A stretch of DNA of 56,639 nucleotides from JBBQER01 sp052148155 (GTDB lineage: Bacteria > Actinomycetota > Acidimicrobiia > IMCC26256 > PALSA-610), in the NCBI GenBank assembly GCA_052148155.1, contig JBKQIY010000244.1, forward strand, positions 1 to 56,639, given 5' to 3'. The translations under genes were made by a program, and so were the position numbers. Each line of letters opens with the position of its first letter. The stretch's first letter is position 1. Shown in pieces: positions 32,762 through 42,176 of the stretch. The notes beneath the pieces are model-generated. The model ran no database searches and was not told the origin of the DNA. It saw nothing but the letters and a program-made list of their open reading frames with translations.

Positions 32762-34221
32762 CCACCACGACGCCACCGCGGACCGCGCTGGCGCCGCCCG
32801 ACGACGTGCCCGGAGTCACTCGCCGCCATCGGCCGTCCGACCTCTACCACGAGCGCACCAACTTCCAGTTCATCAAGCACAGCAGACGGTGGGCGATCCT
32901 GTCGGGCACGCTGATCCTGCTCAGCTTCGTGGCCTTGTTCGCACGGGGACTGAACTTCGGTATCGATTTCGAGGGCGGTACCTCGTGGCAGGTGCAGTTG
33001 TCGCACGGCCATTCGGCGCACGTCGCCGATGTCCGCAAACTGCTCGCACCGTTGGTCCCCAACGCGACGGTGAGCGTCCTCTCCGGACAGAGCCATCAGA
33101 GCATCAACGTGCAAGATCGTCTGGTCACCGATCCGATCCAGACGGTCGAGACCACGCTCGCGACGTACGGCGGCGTCACCCAAGCCGACGTGCAGTTCCA
33201 GCAGGGCGCCACGTCCGGGGGCACGTTCACGTTCACAACCGCGGCGAGCGTGAAACCGACGGAAGCCGGTGTCCTGGACGCGCTCGCCAAAACGGAGTTG
33301 CGGAACCCGACCGTCACGGTCTCTGGCCAGAACGTGACGGTCTCCGCGAAGACGCTGCCCGTCAGCCCGACCGAACAAGTTGCCAACGCGCTCGCCGCCT
33401 ACGCGGGGACCAACTCGAACCAAGTGAGCATCTCGACCGTCGGGCCAACCTGGGGCCAAGAGGTGAGCCATAAGGCGGAGCAGGCCCTGCTGTACTTCTT
33501 CATCCTGTTGGCGTTATATCTCTCGATTCGTTTCGAGGCCAAGATGGCCGCGGCCGCGATCATCGCAGTGATCCACGACATCATCTTCACCGTCGGTGTG
33601 TACGCGCTGTTCCATTTTTCGGTGACTCCGGCCACCATCACGGCTTTCCTCACGATTCTCGGCTTCTCGCTCTACGACACGGTCGTCGTGTTCGACAAGG
33701 TGCGAGAGAACCAACGGAAAATGACCGCGACCGGTCGCACGACGTACGGCGAGATGGTCAACGCGTCGCTGAACCAAGTGCTGATGCGTTCGCTGTCGAC
33801 GTCGTTCGTCGCGCTGATGCCGGTGCTGTCGGTATTGATCATCGGCGTCGGCGTGTTCGGGGCGACGTCGCTCGAGGAATTCGCGTTGGCGCTCGCGGCC
33901 GGTCTGTTCATCGGCTCGTACTCGTCGATCTTCGTGGCGGCTCCGATTCTCGCCTGGTGGAAGGAACGCGAACCGCAGTACCGCGCGCTCGCCGAGCGAC
34001 GCGAGCGGGCCGGTACGTCAGCGCCGTCCAGCTCGCCGTCGGCGGGGCCGTTGTCGACCCGACCCGCAGCCGTCGCCGCGGACGTAGGCGGCGTGGGCGT
34101 GGGCGTCGAGATGCTCCCCGATGACGAGGCACGCCTCGGCCGCGCGGTGCCCGGTCCGCCAGCGGTTGGACGCACGATCCAGCCGCGCGCCCGTCAACAA
34201 CGTCGCCGCAAACGCAAATAG
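32758..34221 (+). CDS. secF: Protein translocase subunit SecF
   Basis: 487 residues, longer than a typical SecF (about 300-450). LNFGIDFEGGTSWQV is the SecF D1 signature; the helical core has TAFLTILGFSLYDTVVVFDKVREN, and a disordered Pro/Ala/Arg-rich C-terminal tail from about 415 ends in RRKRK. ATG 32758 overlaps the secD stop by 4 bp. Confidence 0.95.
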   Translation: MTTTTPPRTALAPPDDVPGVTRRHRPSDLYHERTNFQFIKHSRRWAILSGTLILLSFVALFARGLNFGIDFEGGTSWQVQLSHGHSAHVADVRKLLAPLVPNATVSVLSGQSHQSINVQDRLVTDPIQTVETTLATYGGVTQADVQFQQGATSGGTFTFTTAASVKPTEAGVLDALAKTELRNPTVTVSGQNVTVSAKTLPVSPTEQVANALAAYAGTNSNQVSISTVGPTWGQEVSHKAEQALLYFFILLALYLSIRFEAKMAAAAIIAVIHDIIFTVGVYALFHFSVTPATITAFLTILGFSLYDTVVVFDKVRENQRKMTATGRTTYGEMVNASLNQVLMRSLSTSFVALMPVLSVLIIGVGVFGATSLEEFALALAAGLFIGSYSSIFVAAPILAWWKEREPQYRALAERRERAGTSAPSSSPSAGPLSTRPAAVAADVGGVGVGVEMLPDDEARLGRAVPGPPAVGRTIQPRARQQRRRKRK

Positions 34222-34303
34222 CTACCGCAGATCCGACCGACCCGACTGCCGACGACGGTCGCAGGCCCGGTGTGCGGCGGCCGGTCCGAGCCGCGTGAAC
34301 AAC

Positions 34304-34309
34304 TACCCT
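34304..34309 (+). promoter_or_regulatory. Leaderless-type -10 (TACCCT) of apt
   Basis: TACCCT, 7 nt, then the apt GTG; no Shine-Dalgarno in the 90-bp gap after secF. Confidence 0.5.
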
Positions 34310-34316
34310 GGACATC

Positions 34317-34844
34317 GTGGCTGACACCTCGGCGCTGCGGGAGTTCGTACGCGACATTCCCGACTGGCCCAAGCCAGGCATCGTCTTTCGGGACATCACG
34401 CCGTTGCTGGCCGCGCCCGATGCGTTCGCCCTCACCGTGGATGCCCTGGCCGCGCCATTCGCCGATGAACAGATCGACAAGGTGATCGGTATCGAAGCGC
34501 GGGGATTCGTGTTCGCCGCACCGCTCGCCTACCGGCGGGGAGCCGGGTTCATTCCCGTCCGCAAAGCGGGGAAGCTGCCCTGGGCGATCGAACGCGAGGA
34601 GTACGCCCTCGAATACGGTACCGACCTCCTCGAGATCCATCGAGACGCGGTCCTTCCCGGCGAGCACGTGCTCGTCGTCGACGACGTGATCGCGACCGGC
34701 GGCACCGCCGCGGCTGCGGCACGGTTGGTCGAGCGGCTCGGCGGCACCGTCGCCGGTTTCACGTTCCTGCTCGAGCTGGCCGAGCTCGGCGGACGCGCCA
34801 AGCTCGAAGGTCATCGCGTCCACGCGGTGCTCCGCTATGAGTGA
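34317..34844 (+). CDS. apt: Adenine phosphoribosyltransferase
   Basis: 175 residues. VRDIPDWPKPGIVFRDITPL is the Apt N-terminal signature, and VLVVDDVIATGGTAAAA is the PRPP loop. It salvages adenine to AMP. GTG start at 34317. Its last 8 bp overlap the rel start, so translation may be coupled; secF-apt-rel is the common actinobacterial order. Confidence 0.95.
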   Translation: MADTSALREFVRDIPDWPKPGIVFRDITPLLAAPDAFALTVDALAAPFADEQIDKVIGIEARGFVFAAPLAYRRGAGFIPVRKAGKLPWAIEREEYALEYGTDLLEIHRDAVLPGEHVLVVDDVIATGGTAAAAARLVERLGGTVAGFTFLLELAELGGRAKLEGHRVHAVLRYE

Positions 34845-37029
34845 CACACACACCGCGACCATCGATCGGGCGCTCCGGCCGCTGATCGACCGTGTCCTCG
34901 CCCGGCGCCAGGACGCCGACGTGGCGCTGATCGACCGGGCCTATGTGGTCGCACGCGATGCACATCGGGACCAGATGAGACGGTCGGGCGACCCGTACAT
35001 CGCGCATCCGTTGGGTGTCGCGCTGATTCTCGCCGATCTCGGGCTCGACGACATCACCCTCGCGGGTGCGTTGCTGCACGACGCGGTCGAAGACACCGAA
35101 CTGACGCTCGCCGATCTCGTCGAACAATTCGGAGACGACGTCGGCGCAATTGTCGACGGAGTCACCAAGCTCGACCGGCTCGAGTTCGACTCCAAAGAGG
35201 CGCAACAGGCCGCCACGATGCGCAAAATGCTCGTGGCGATCGCCAAAGATGTGCGCGTCCTGTTGATCAAGCTTGCCGATCGATTGCACAACATGCGAAC
35301 GATCGCGTCGCTCCCGGAGGCGAAGCAGCGGCGCATCGCGCAGGAAACTCTCGACATCTACGCGCCGCTCGCTCATCGGCTCGGCGTGCAGGAAGTGAAG
35401 TGGCAGCTCGAGGACCTGGCGTTCGCGGTCCTGTACCCCAAACGCTACGTCGAAATCGAAGCGATGGTGCTCTCGGCCGCGGGGGAGCGCGAGGAGTATC
35501 TCGAGCAAGTATTGGAAGCGGTCCGCGCCCGACTCGACCAGCTGCACATCCGCGCCGAGGTGCGCGGCCGGCCGAAACACTACTGGTCGATCTACGAAAA
35601 GATGGTCGTGCGCGGCAAGCAGTTCGACGAGATCAACGATCTCGTCGGTGTACGCGTGATCGTCGAGTCGGTCAAGGACTGCTACGGCGCGCTCGGTTCG
35701 ATCCACGCGCTGTGGCGCCCAGTCCAAGGCCGGTTCAAGGACTACGTCGCGATGCCCAAATTCAACCTCTACCAGTCGCTGCACACGACAGTCGTCGGCC
35801 CCGAGGGGCGACCGGTCGAGTTCCAGATTCGCACGAGCGAGATGCACCGCCGTGCCGAGTACGGCGTCGCCGCGCACTTCGGCTACAAAGAACACCGCAA
35901 CCCGACCGAAGATCTCGTGTGGCTCCAGCGGATCGTCGACTGGCAGCAGGACACGACGGATCCCGGCGAGTTCATGCAGAGCCTGAAAATCGACCTCGAG
36001 CAAGACGAGGTGTTCGTCTTCACGCCCAAGGGGCGGGTGATCACCCTCCCGACCGGCGCGACCCCCGTCGACTTCGCCTACGCGATCCACACCGAGGTCG
36101 GCCACCGTTGCATCGGAGCGCGTGTCAACGGCCGGCTCGTACCCCTCGACTCGGCGATGCAGTCAGGCGAAACCTGCGAGATTTTCACGAGCAAGGTCGA
36201 AGGTGCCGGCCCCAGCCGCGACTGGCTCCAGTTCGCACACACTCCGCGAGCCCGTTCGAAGATCCGACAATGGTTCTCGCGCGAACGTCGAGTCGACGCG
36301 ATCGACGCCGGCCGGGACGAACTGGTCAAGGCGTTGCGCCGCGAGGGTATGCCGGTGCAGAAGCTGGCGTCGTCAGCTGCAATGTCGAAAGTCGCCGCGC
36401 AGCTCAACTATGCCGACCTCGACACCCTGTACGCCGCGATCGGCGAGCATCACCTATCGGCGAAGGCCGTCGTGCAGCGCGTGCAACGCGACCTGCGCGG
36501 CGGCGAGGAGCAACTGCCGGTCACCGTGGCCCGCCCGCCACGCGCACCTGGGCGAAACCGCGGTCATGCCGATGTCGGCGTCCACGTCGAAGGCCTCGAC
36601 GACGTGATGGTCCGGCTGTCGCGATGCTGCACGCCGGTCCCCGGCGATGAGATCATGGGTTTCGTCACTCGAGGTCGGGGCGTATCGGTGCACCGCACCG
36701 ACTGCGCCAACGCACTGAGTCTGAGAACGCAAAGCGACCGAGTCATCGACGTCGAATGGGACAACGACGCACCCGGAAACTATGTCGTGTCGGTCGAGAT
36801 CGAGGCGCTCGACCGGTCCCGGTTGCTCCGCGACGTCGCCGACGTGTTGTCCGAACACCACGTGAACATCATCGCCTGCGCCTCCCAAACGCAGGCCGAC
36901 CGGATCGCCAGGATCCGCTTCGATTTCGAACTTGCGGATCCGGGCCACCTGCACTCCATCTTGCTTGCCGTAAAACGGGTCGGTTCTGTGTATGAGGCGA
37001 CGCGAGTGCTGCCCGGCGCCCGCAGCTGA
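34837..37029 (+). CDS. rel: Bifunctional (p)ppGpp synthase/hydrolase Rel
   Basis: 730 residues. The HD hydrolase domain has PYIAHPLGVALILADLGLD and HDAVEDTE (His81-Asp82). The synthetase domain has EINDLVGVRVIVESVKDCY and FNLYQSLHTTVVG. TGS (VFVFTPKGRVITLP) and a C-terminal CC/ACT region (VSVEIEALDRSRLLRDVADVL) follow. An intact HD motif and the single copy here argue for one long bifunctional Rel, as in mycobacteria. It makes and degrades the stringent-response alarmone. Overlaps apt by 8 bp. Confidence 0.96.
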   Translation: MSDTHTATIDRALRPLIDRVLARRQDADVALIDRAYVVARDAHRDQMRRSGDPYIAHPLGVALILADLGLDDITLAGALLHDAVEDTELTLADLVEQFGDDVGAIVDGVTKLDRLEFDSKEAQQAATMRKMLVAIAKDVRVLLIKLADRLHNMRTIASLPEAKQRRIAQETLDIYAPLAHRLGVQEVKWQLEDLAFAVLYPKRYVEIEAMVLSAAGEREEYLEQVLEAVRARLDQLHIRAEVRGRPKHYWSIYEKMVVRGKQFDEINDLVGVRVIVESVKDCYGALGSIHALWRPVQGRFKDYVAMPKFNLYQSLHTTVVGPEGRPVEFQIRTSEMHRRAEYGVAAHFGYKEHRNPTEDLVWLQRIVDWQQDTTDPGEFMQSLKIDLEQDEVFVFTPKGRVITLPTGATPVDFAYAIHTEVGHRCIGARVNGRLVPLDSAMQSGETCEIFTSKVEGAGPSRDWLQFAHTPRARSKIRQWFSRERRVDAIDAGRDELVKALRREGMPVQKLASSAAMSKVAAQLNYADLDTLYAAIGEHHLSAKAVVQRVQRDLRGGEEQLPVTVARPPRAPGRNRGHADVGVHVEGLDDVMVRLSRCCTPVPGDEIMGFVTRGRGVSVHRTDCANALSLRTQSDRVIDVEWDNDAPGNYVVSVEIEALDRSRLLRDVADVLSEHHVNIIACASQTQADRIARIRFDFELADPGHLHSILLAVKRVGSVYEATRVLPGARS

Positions 37030-37121
37030 GCCGAAGGTCGTCCCCGCTCGTCGGAGCGAGATATCCGCAGTTCGCGGCCCACGCGCTTCAGAACCCACGC
37101 CCAGACGCCGACCTGTAAAGC

Positions 37122-38549
37122 ATGCAGCGGCCTGCTCGGACGCGACTCAGCACGCGCCGGGCCCGGGCCTCTCGCTATAAGCGGGGGAACGGGTTCGACG
37201 CGGACGCGGGATTCACCATCATTGAGGTCGTCGTCGCGGCCACGCTGCTCCTCGTCGCGTTCCTCGGCGCGGCCGGCCTGTTCGAGGAAGGGACCCGCGT
37301 CTCCGCCGACACTCGCCAACGCGTCGTCGCCGCCCAACTCGCGTCGGCGGCGATCGAAGAGATCCGCGGTCCGGCCGCCAATCCAGCCCTGTTTACGTCG
37401 AAAGTCGTGCCCGGCGAGACCGTCACGACCCAGACCGTGAACGGGCTCAAGTTCACGGTCACCCAGCAGATGCAGTGGGTTGGGCAGTCGTCCACCACCA
37501 GTTCGTGCGCCAGCGGGGACGGCGGCAGCAACGCGATCCTCCAGCTGACCGAGTCGGTCACATGGCTCGGAATGGGCGCGACCCAGCCGGTGCAGTCGAC
37601 CACGGCGTTGTCGCCGCCGGTCGGGGCGTACTCGGCCTCGACCGGTTCGATCGGCGCGATCGTTCTGAACGCCGCGGGCCTTCCCGTCGTCGACGCGGCG
37701 GTATCGATCTCGGGAACGGCGTCGCAAACGCAGTCGACGACCGCCGAAGGATGCGCGTTCTTTGCGTTCCTGACGCCCGGGCCCTACACGGTGAGTGTCA
37801 CCGCGGGCACCGGCGTCAGCAACCAGGAGTTGCTCATCCCGGCCCAGACGACATCGGTGACCATCGGCCAGACCTCGTCGCTCACGTTCTATTACGACAC
37901 GGCCGCGACGATTTCCCTCAGTCCTAAATGGGCCGGGCCGTCCAGCGCGACGCCTGCGACGAACATCCCGATCGGGATCGCCAACACCGGCTTGCAGCCC
38001 TACGGGCAGTATTCGTTCGCGGCGGGGTCGACGTCGCTGACGCCGCTGTTTCCCTATCCGTCGGGATACACCGTCTTCGCGGGGAACTGCACCGACAACA
38101 ATCCGAACGGTCTGGATACGTCGCGCAATCCGTTCTACACCAACCCTGGGACGACGGCGACCGACGTGTCGCCGGGCGGAACGGCCACAACCAGCGTCCC
38201 GCTGTACGACATGCCCGTGACCGTGAAGACCTCGACCGGAACCGCGGTCGTCGGTGCGACGCTCACGATGACCGAGACGACATATTCCAATCCGCAGCCG
38301 GCGGCCACTCCGGTGTGCACGAATGGTGGTGGATCGGGCAGCGCACCGACACTCGGGCTCGTGACGACCGTCGCAGGCGGCACGAGTACGACCGCGGTGC
38401 CGCTCGGTCATTGGACGATCACCGCCACATCCGGCGCGAAGCACGGCACCGCCTCGGTCTGGCGCCAGGTGACCGGCGTCTTCAACGTCACAGCCACCGG
38501 AGCAGCGACCGGCTCGGCTTTGGCGACCGTTCCGGTGACAGTCAGTTGA
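37122..38549 (+). CDS. Large type IV pilin-like protein with repeat ectodomain
   Basis: 475 residues, far larger than a major pilin. A basic leader ends at Gly-Phe in AGFTIIEVVVAATLLLVAFLG, the class III/type IV prepilin cleavage site and hydrophobic N helix. After a pilin-like region to about residue 170 come beta-rich segments: VLNAAGLPVVDAAVSISGTA and VKTSTGTAVVGATLTMTETT read like carboxypeptidase-regulatory or CNA-B-like modules. Cysteines are sparse and paired. Probably a minor pilin displayed at the fibre tip or surface. Starts the three-gene pilin set; 4-bp overlap with the next gene. Confidence 0.8.
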   Translation: MQRPARTRLSTRRARASRYKRGNGFDADAGFTIIEVVVAATLLLVAFLGAAGLFEEGTRVSADTRQRVVAAQLASAAIEEIRGPAANPALFTSKVVPGETVTTQTVNGLKFTVTQQMQWVGQSSTTSSCASGDGGSNAILQLTESVTWLGMGATQPVQSTTALSPPVGAYSASTGSIGAIVLNAAGLPVVDAAVSISGTASQTQSTTAEGCAFFAFLTPGPYTVSVTAGTGVSNQELLIPAQTTSVTIGQTSSLTFYYDTAATISLSPKWAGPSSATPATNIPIGIANTGLQPYGQYSFAAGSTSLTPLFPYPSGYTVFAGNCTDNNPNGLDTSRNPFYTNPGTTATDVSPGGTATTSVPLYDMPVTVKTSTGTAVVGATLTMTETTYSNPQPAATPVCTNGGGSGSAPTLGLVTTVAGGTSTTAVPLGHWTITATSGAKHGTASVWRQVTGVFNVTATGAATGSALATVPVTVS

Positions 38550-39202
38550 AGCGCCGCCTCCATGCCCGTGTGCGGTCCGGCTCCGAGTCGGGCTTCACGC
38601 TCATCGAGATGATCATCGCGACGATGATGCTGTCGGTGGTGCTCGCCGCCGCGCTTGGCGTCTTGTCGTCAATGCAGACCGAGACGGTCTTGACGACGAA
38701 CCGCTTCACCGCCGAGGGCCAAGCGCAGACCATCGCCGACCGTGTAACCAAGGACCTCCGGACGGCGGTTGCCACCTCGGCGACTGGCGCGGCGTTCGTT
38801 TCGGCCGATGTGAACGACGTGACGTTCTACGCCAATCTTGCCGACCCCCTGGGTCCCGACGAGTTGCACGCTTACCTCACGTTGGCTCCCGGCACGAACG
38901 TCTACCTGTTCCACGAGGACAGTACGTCGCCGAATGCCGGCGGAAGTCCAGGCAACTACACCTACACGGGAACCCCATCGGACCGAATCGACGGTGAATA
39001 CATCGACACCAGCCAACCGATCTTCACGTACTTCGATACCGACGGAAATCCCATCGCGACCCCGATCACCACGACCGCAGCGCTGCGCAGCATCGACAGC
39101 GTCGGAATCAACCTGCGCGTCCGTGTCACACCGACGTCGCCGGTCGTCGTGATCAACACGACCGTGCACATACGCAACACCGACTACAACCCGAACGACT
39201 GA
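38546..39202 (+). CDS. Minor pilin-like protein (PilW/GspJ type)
   Basis: 218 residues. SESGFTLIEMIIATMMLSVVL is a canonical prepilin cleavage site and N helix (Gly-Phe-Thr-Leu-Ile-Glu). The body is beta-rich with a C-terminal strand VVVINTTVHIRN. TTG 38546 overlaps the upstream stop (TTGA). Expected to be processed by a prepilin peptidase encoded elsewhere and to enter the pilus or a pseudopilus. Confidence 0.82.
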   Translation: MKRRLHARVRSGSESGFTLIEMIIATMMLSVVLAAALGVLSSMQTETVLTTNRFTAEGQAQTIADRVTKDLRTAVATSATGAAFVSADVNDVTFYANLADPLGPDELHAYLTLAPGTNVYLFHEDSTSPNAGGSPGNYTYTGTPSDRIDGEYIDTSQPIFTYFDTDGNPIATPITTTAALRSIDSVGINLRVRVTPTSPVVVINTTVHIRNTDYNPND

Positions 39203-39219
39203 CCCGACAGGTCAACAGC

Positions 39220-40815
39220 ATGTCCCGCCGCCATCCAAGCCGCACCGAAACGACCCGCACGCTCCGCGACGAGTCCGGCATCGCGATGATCACGGTCATG
39301 GCCGTCGTCATGATCCTCACGTTCACAACGCTGGCGATCTTCACCCAAGCGGTGCAGCAGTTGCCGTTGGCCCGTCACGATCAGGACCATGAATCGGCGT
39401 TGGCGGCCGCCGAAGCCGGCGTCGACGACTACCTCAACCATTTGAACCAGAACAGCAACTACTGGACCTACAGCGCGACGAATCTGCCTCCCGACGGCAA
39501 TCAGGCCTTCACGAGCTGGGTTCCGGTGCCCGGCCCGGACGATAACGGCGAGACATACCGTTATGACCCCAACGTCACCCAGACGGCCGTTTCGGGCACC
39601 ATCTATCTTACGTCGTCGGGAAACTCGCGCGGTGTCATCCGTACGGTCAAGGTCGGTATCCGCCGCCAAGGTTTTCTCGACTTCTTGTACCTCACCGACT
39701 ACGAGATCGTCGATCCGGCCCTGTCCGGCAACCCGACGACGTGTGAGTACCGAGCGTGGCAGTGGAACCCGAACATCTCGAACTACGGCCCCGACACTTC
39801 GAACTGCAGCATCGTGTACTGGACCGACCTTTCCACCCTGAACGGGCCGGTGCACACCAACGACGGTCTGTACGTCTGCGGCGCCCCCAATTTTAACGGC
39901 GACACCGACACCTACTACAACTCGCCCACGAGTCAAAGCGTCAACGGCTCGACGCATTTCGCCGGCCCCGGTGTCGTGCTCAATCCGTTGGGCTGCACCA
40001 ACGCGCCGGTGTTCGAGCGACTGCACGACCCGGCCAGCGGAGCCGACCTGCCGTTCCCACCCGCCAACACTGCGATTGAAAGCCAGGCCAACGGCGCGGT
40101 CGGCGGGCTCGGCTGCCTGTACACGGGGCCGACCACGATCGTGCTGCACAACACCGGCAACGTTGGCTTCATGAACGTGACGAGCCCAGCGACCAAGTCG
40201 ACGAACGCAGGATGCGGGCCCGGCAACAACTTGAACCTGCCCGCGAACGGTGTGATCTACGACCAGACCGTCCCGACGTCCCATTCGGATCCGAACTATT
40301 CCGCCTGCTCCGGAACTGCGTGCAACGGCGACACGACCGTGGACGGGACGCTGGCCGGTCAGCTCACGATCGCAACCGCGAACGACATCATCATCAACGG
40401 CAACCTCGTCTACCACCAGTATCCGAGCGGAACCGACGTACTCGGACTGATCGCAGACAACGACGTCGAGGTCTACCACCCGGTCGACTCGAACGGTAAC
40501 AACGTGGCGGGGTCGCTCACGAACCCGACCATCGACGCGGCCATCCTGGCCCTCAACCATTCGTTCTACGTGCAGAACTGGGCCGACGGCGTGGCCCTCG
40601 GCAACCTCACTGTCAACGGCGTGATCTCGCAGGAGTTCCGCGGTGCTGTCGGCACCTTCTCGGGATCGCCACCGACCATCGTGTCCGGCTACAACAAGGT
40701 CTACAACTACGACACGCGCTTAACCTATCTGAGCCCGCCATACTTCCTCGATCCGACGCTGTCGGCCTGGCAGCGAGTTTCGTACGCGGAGATCCAGCCC
40801 AACGCGACCCCCTGA
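39220..40815 (+). CDS. PilX-like pilus assembly protein
   Basis: 531 residues. A polar N terminus leads to ESGIAMITVMAVVMILTFTTLAIF, a hydrophobic helix without the Gly-Phe-x4-Glu site but resembling PilX N-terminal helices, then SALAAAEAGVDDYLNHL, a helix in which AAAEAG is the PilX-type motif. The large C-terminal region is rich in Asn, Thr, Gly and paired Cys, as in secreted adhesins. Probably a pilus-associated surface protein; no specific receptor can be named. 17 bp after the previous gene. Confidence 0.78.
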   Translation: MSRRHPSRTETTRTLRDESGIAMITVMAVVMILTFTTLAIFTQAVQQLPLARHDQDHESALAAAEAGVDDYLNHLNQNSNYWTYSATNLPPDGNQAFTSWVPVPGPDDNGETYRYDPNVTQTAVSGTIYLTSSGNSRGVIRTVKVGIRRQGFLDFLYLTDYEIVDPALSGNPTTCEYRAWQWNPNISNYGPDTSNCSIVYWTDLSTLNGPVHTNDGLYVCGAPNFNGDTDTYYNSPTSQSVNGSTHFAGPGVVLNPLGCTNAPVFERLHDPASGADLPFPPANTAIESQANGAVGGLGCLYTGPTTIVLHNTGNVGFMNVTSPATKSTNAGCGPGNNLNLPANGVIYDQTVPTSHSDPNYSACSGTACNGDTTVDGTLAGQLTIATANDIIINGNLVYHQYPSGTDVLGLIADNDVEVYHPVDSNGNNVAGSLTNPTIDAAILALNHSFYVQNWADGVALGNLTVNGVISQEFRGAVGTFSGSPPTIVSGYNKVYNYDTRLTYLSPPYFLDPTLSAWQRVSYAEIQPNATP

Positions 40816-40887
40816 ACGGCGCGGCGACGCTCGGAGTTGCGTCGCGCTCGAGCAACAATGATCGGCAGATTCGCACGGCGTGCTCGC

Positions 40888-40893
40888 TAGCAT
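40888..40893 (+). promoter_or_regulatory. Candidate -10 (TAGCAT) of hisS
   Basis: TAGCAT lies 8 nt before the hisS ATG, one nt longer than the other leaderless-type sites here. Confidence 0.4.
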
Positions 40894-40901
40894 GACCGCG
40901 C

Positions 40902-42176
40902 ATGCCCGGCGACCGAGACGTCTTTCGCGCGCCCAACGGCACCCACGACGTGCTCCCGCCCGAGTCCGACCGATGGCAGGCGTTCGTCGCGGCGTTCGCC
41001 CTGCGGGCCGGCCGCGCCGGTTTCGGACTGCTTGTGACACCGATCTTCGAGCATGTCGAGGTCGTGCAGAAGCTGGGTTCCACCACCGACGCGGTAAGAA
41101 AGGAGATGTACGACTTTTCCGACAAGGGCGGTCGGCAACTCGCGCTGCGCGCCGACGGGACCGCGTCGGTCGCGCGGGCGTTCGCACAGCACCAGCCGAC
41201 GACGCCGTGGAAAGTCTGGTACGTGGCCCCGAACTTCCGCTACGAACGTCCGCAGCGGGGCCGGTACCGCCAACACTGGCAAGTCGGCGTCGAAGTGCTC
41301 GGTGTCGACGACGCGACCGTCGACGTCGAAGTCATGGCGCTCGCGCATGGCTTCTACCGCAACGATCTCGGGTTGCGCCGGCTTCGGCTCCTCGTGAACT
41401 CGATGGGCGACAACGAGACGCGTAACCGTTACCGCGACGTGCTCCTCGGCCACTGGCGTGCCCACGCAGCGCTGCTCGGCGACGAGATGGCACGCGCCGA
41501 GGCGAATCCGCTGCGCATCCTCGACTCCAAACGCGAAGACTGGCAGGAAATGATCGCCGCCGCGCCCCAGATCGGCGACTATCTGACCGACGCAGCCGCG
41601 AAAGACTTCGAAACGGTGCAGGCAGGCTTACGGGTGCTCGGCATCGAGTTCGAGATCGCCCCGCGACTCGTGCGCGGCCTCGACTACTACACAGGCACAA
41701 CGTTCGAGTTCCAAAGCGACTCGCTCGACGCCGCGCAGAACGCTATCGGTGGCGGCGGCCGCTACGACGGTCTCGTCGAGCAGATGGGTGGCAAACCCAC
41801 GCCGGGCATCGGCTTCGGGATCGGCATCGAACGGGTCCTGATCGTCTGTGAGGCCGAAGGCGTGTTCGGCGCCGGGGCCAGCTCGCTCGACGTCTTCGTC
41901 ATCGACGCGGTGGGCGGGTTGGCGAGTCTTGCGTTGCTCGCCGACTTGCGAGCCGCCGGTTTGTCTGCAGATCGGGCGTACGGCAACCGATCGATGAAAA
42001 AGCAATGGGGCGCCGCCGACCGTGTGGGGGCGCGTTGGGGCGTGATGCTCGCACCGCGTGAAAGCGCGCAAGGCAACGTCGTCGTCAAAGACCTCTTGAG
42101 CGGCGAGCAGGCCGACGTGAAACGCGACGACATCGCGGCATGGCTGCGAAGGAGACAGGACATGACCTCCACATGA
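40902..42176 (+). CDS. hisS: Histidyl-tRNA synthetase
   Basis: 424 residues, usual size. FRYERPQRGRYRQHWQVG is class II motif 2, LVRGLDYYTGTTFEFQ is the histidine-specific loop, and GGGGRYDGLVEQMGG and PGIGFGIGIERVL complete the core. C-terminal anticodon domain includes AYGNRSMKKQWG. Cytoplasmic; charges tRNA-His. Its stop overlaps aspS by 4 bp. Confidence 0.96.
   Translation: MPGDRDVFRAPNGTHDVLPPESDRWQAFVAAFALRAGRAGFGLLVTPIFEHVEVVQKLGSTTDAVRKEMYDFSDKGGRQLALRADGTASVARAFAQHQPTTPWKVWYVAPNFRYERPQRGRYRQHWQVGVEVLGVDDATVDVEVMALAHGFYRNDLGLRRLRLLVNSMGDNETRNRYRDVLLGHWRAHAALLGDEMARAEANPLRILDSKREDWQEMIAAAPQIGDYLTDAAAKDFETVQAGLRVLGIEFEIAPRLVRGLDYYTGTTFEFQSDSLDAAQNAIGGGGRYDGLVEQMGGKPTPGIGFGIGIERVLIVCEAEGVFGAGASSLDVFVIDAVGGLASLALLADLRAAGLSADRAYGNRSMKKQWGAADRVGARWGVMLAPRESAQGNVVVKDLLSGEQADVKRDDIAAWLRRRQDMTST

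Noticed and set aside
37045..37060. CGCTC-GTCG-GAGCG hairpin after rel as a terminator
   Set aside because: The stem is only 5 bp with no T tract, so it cannot be told from chance in GC-rich DNA.
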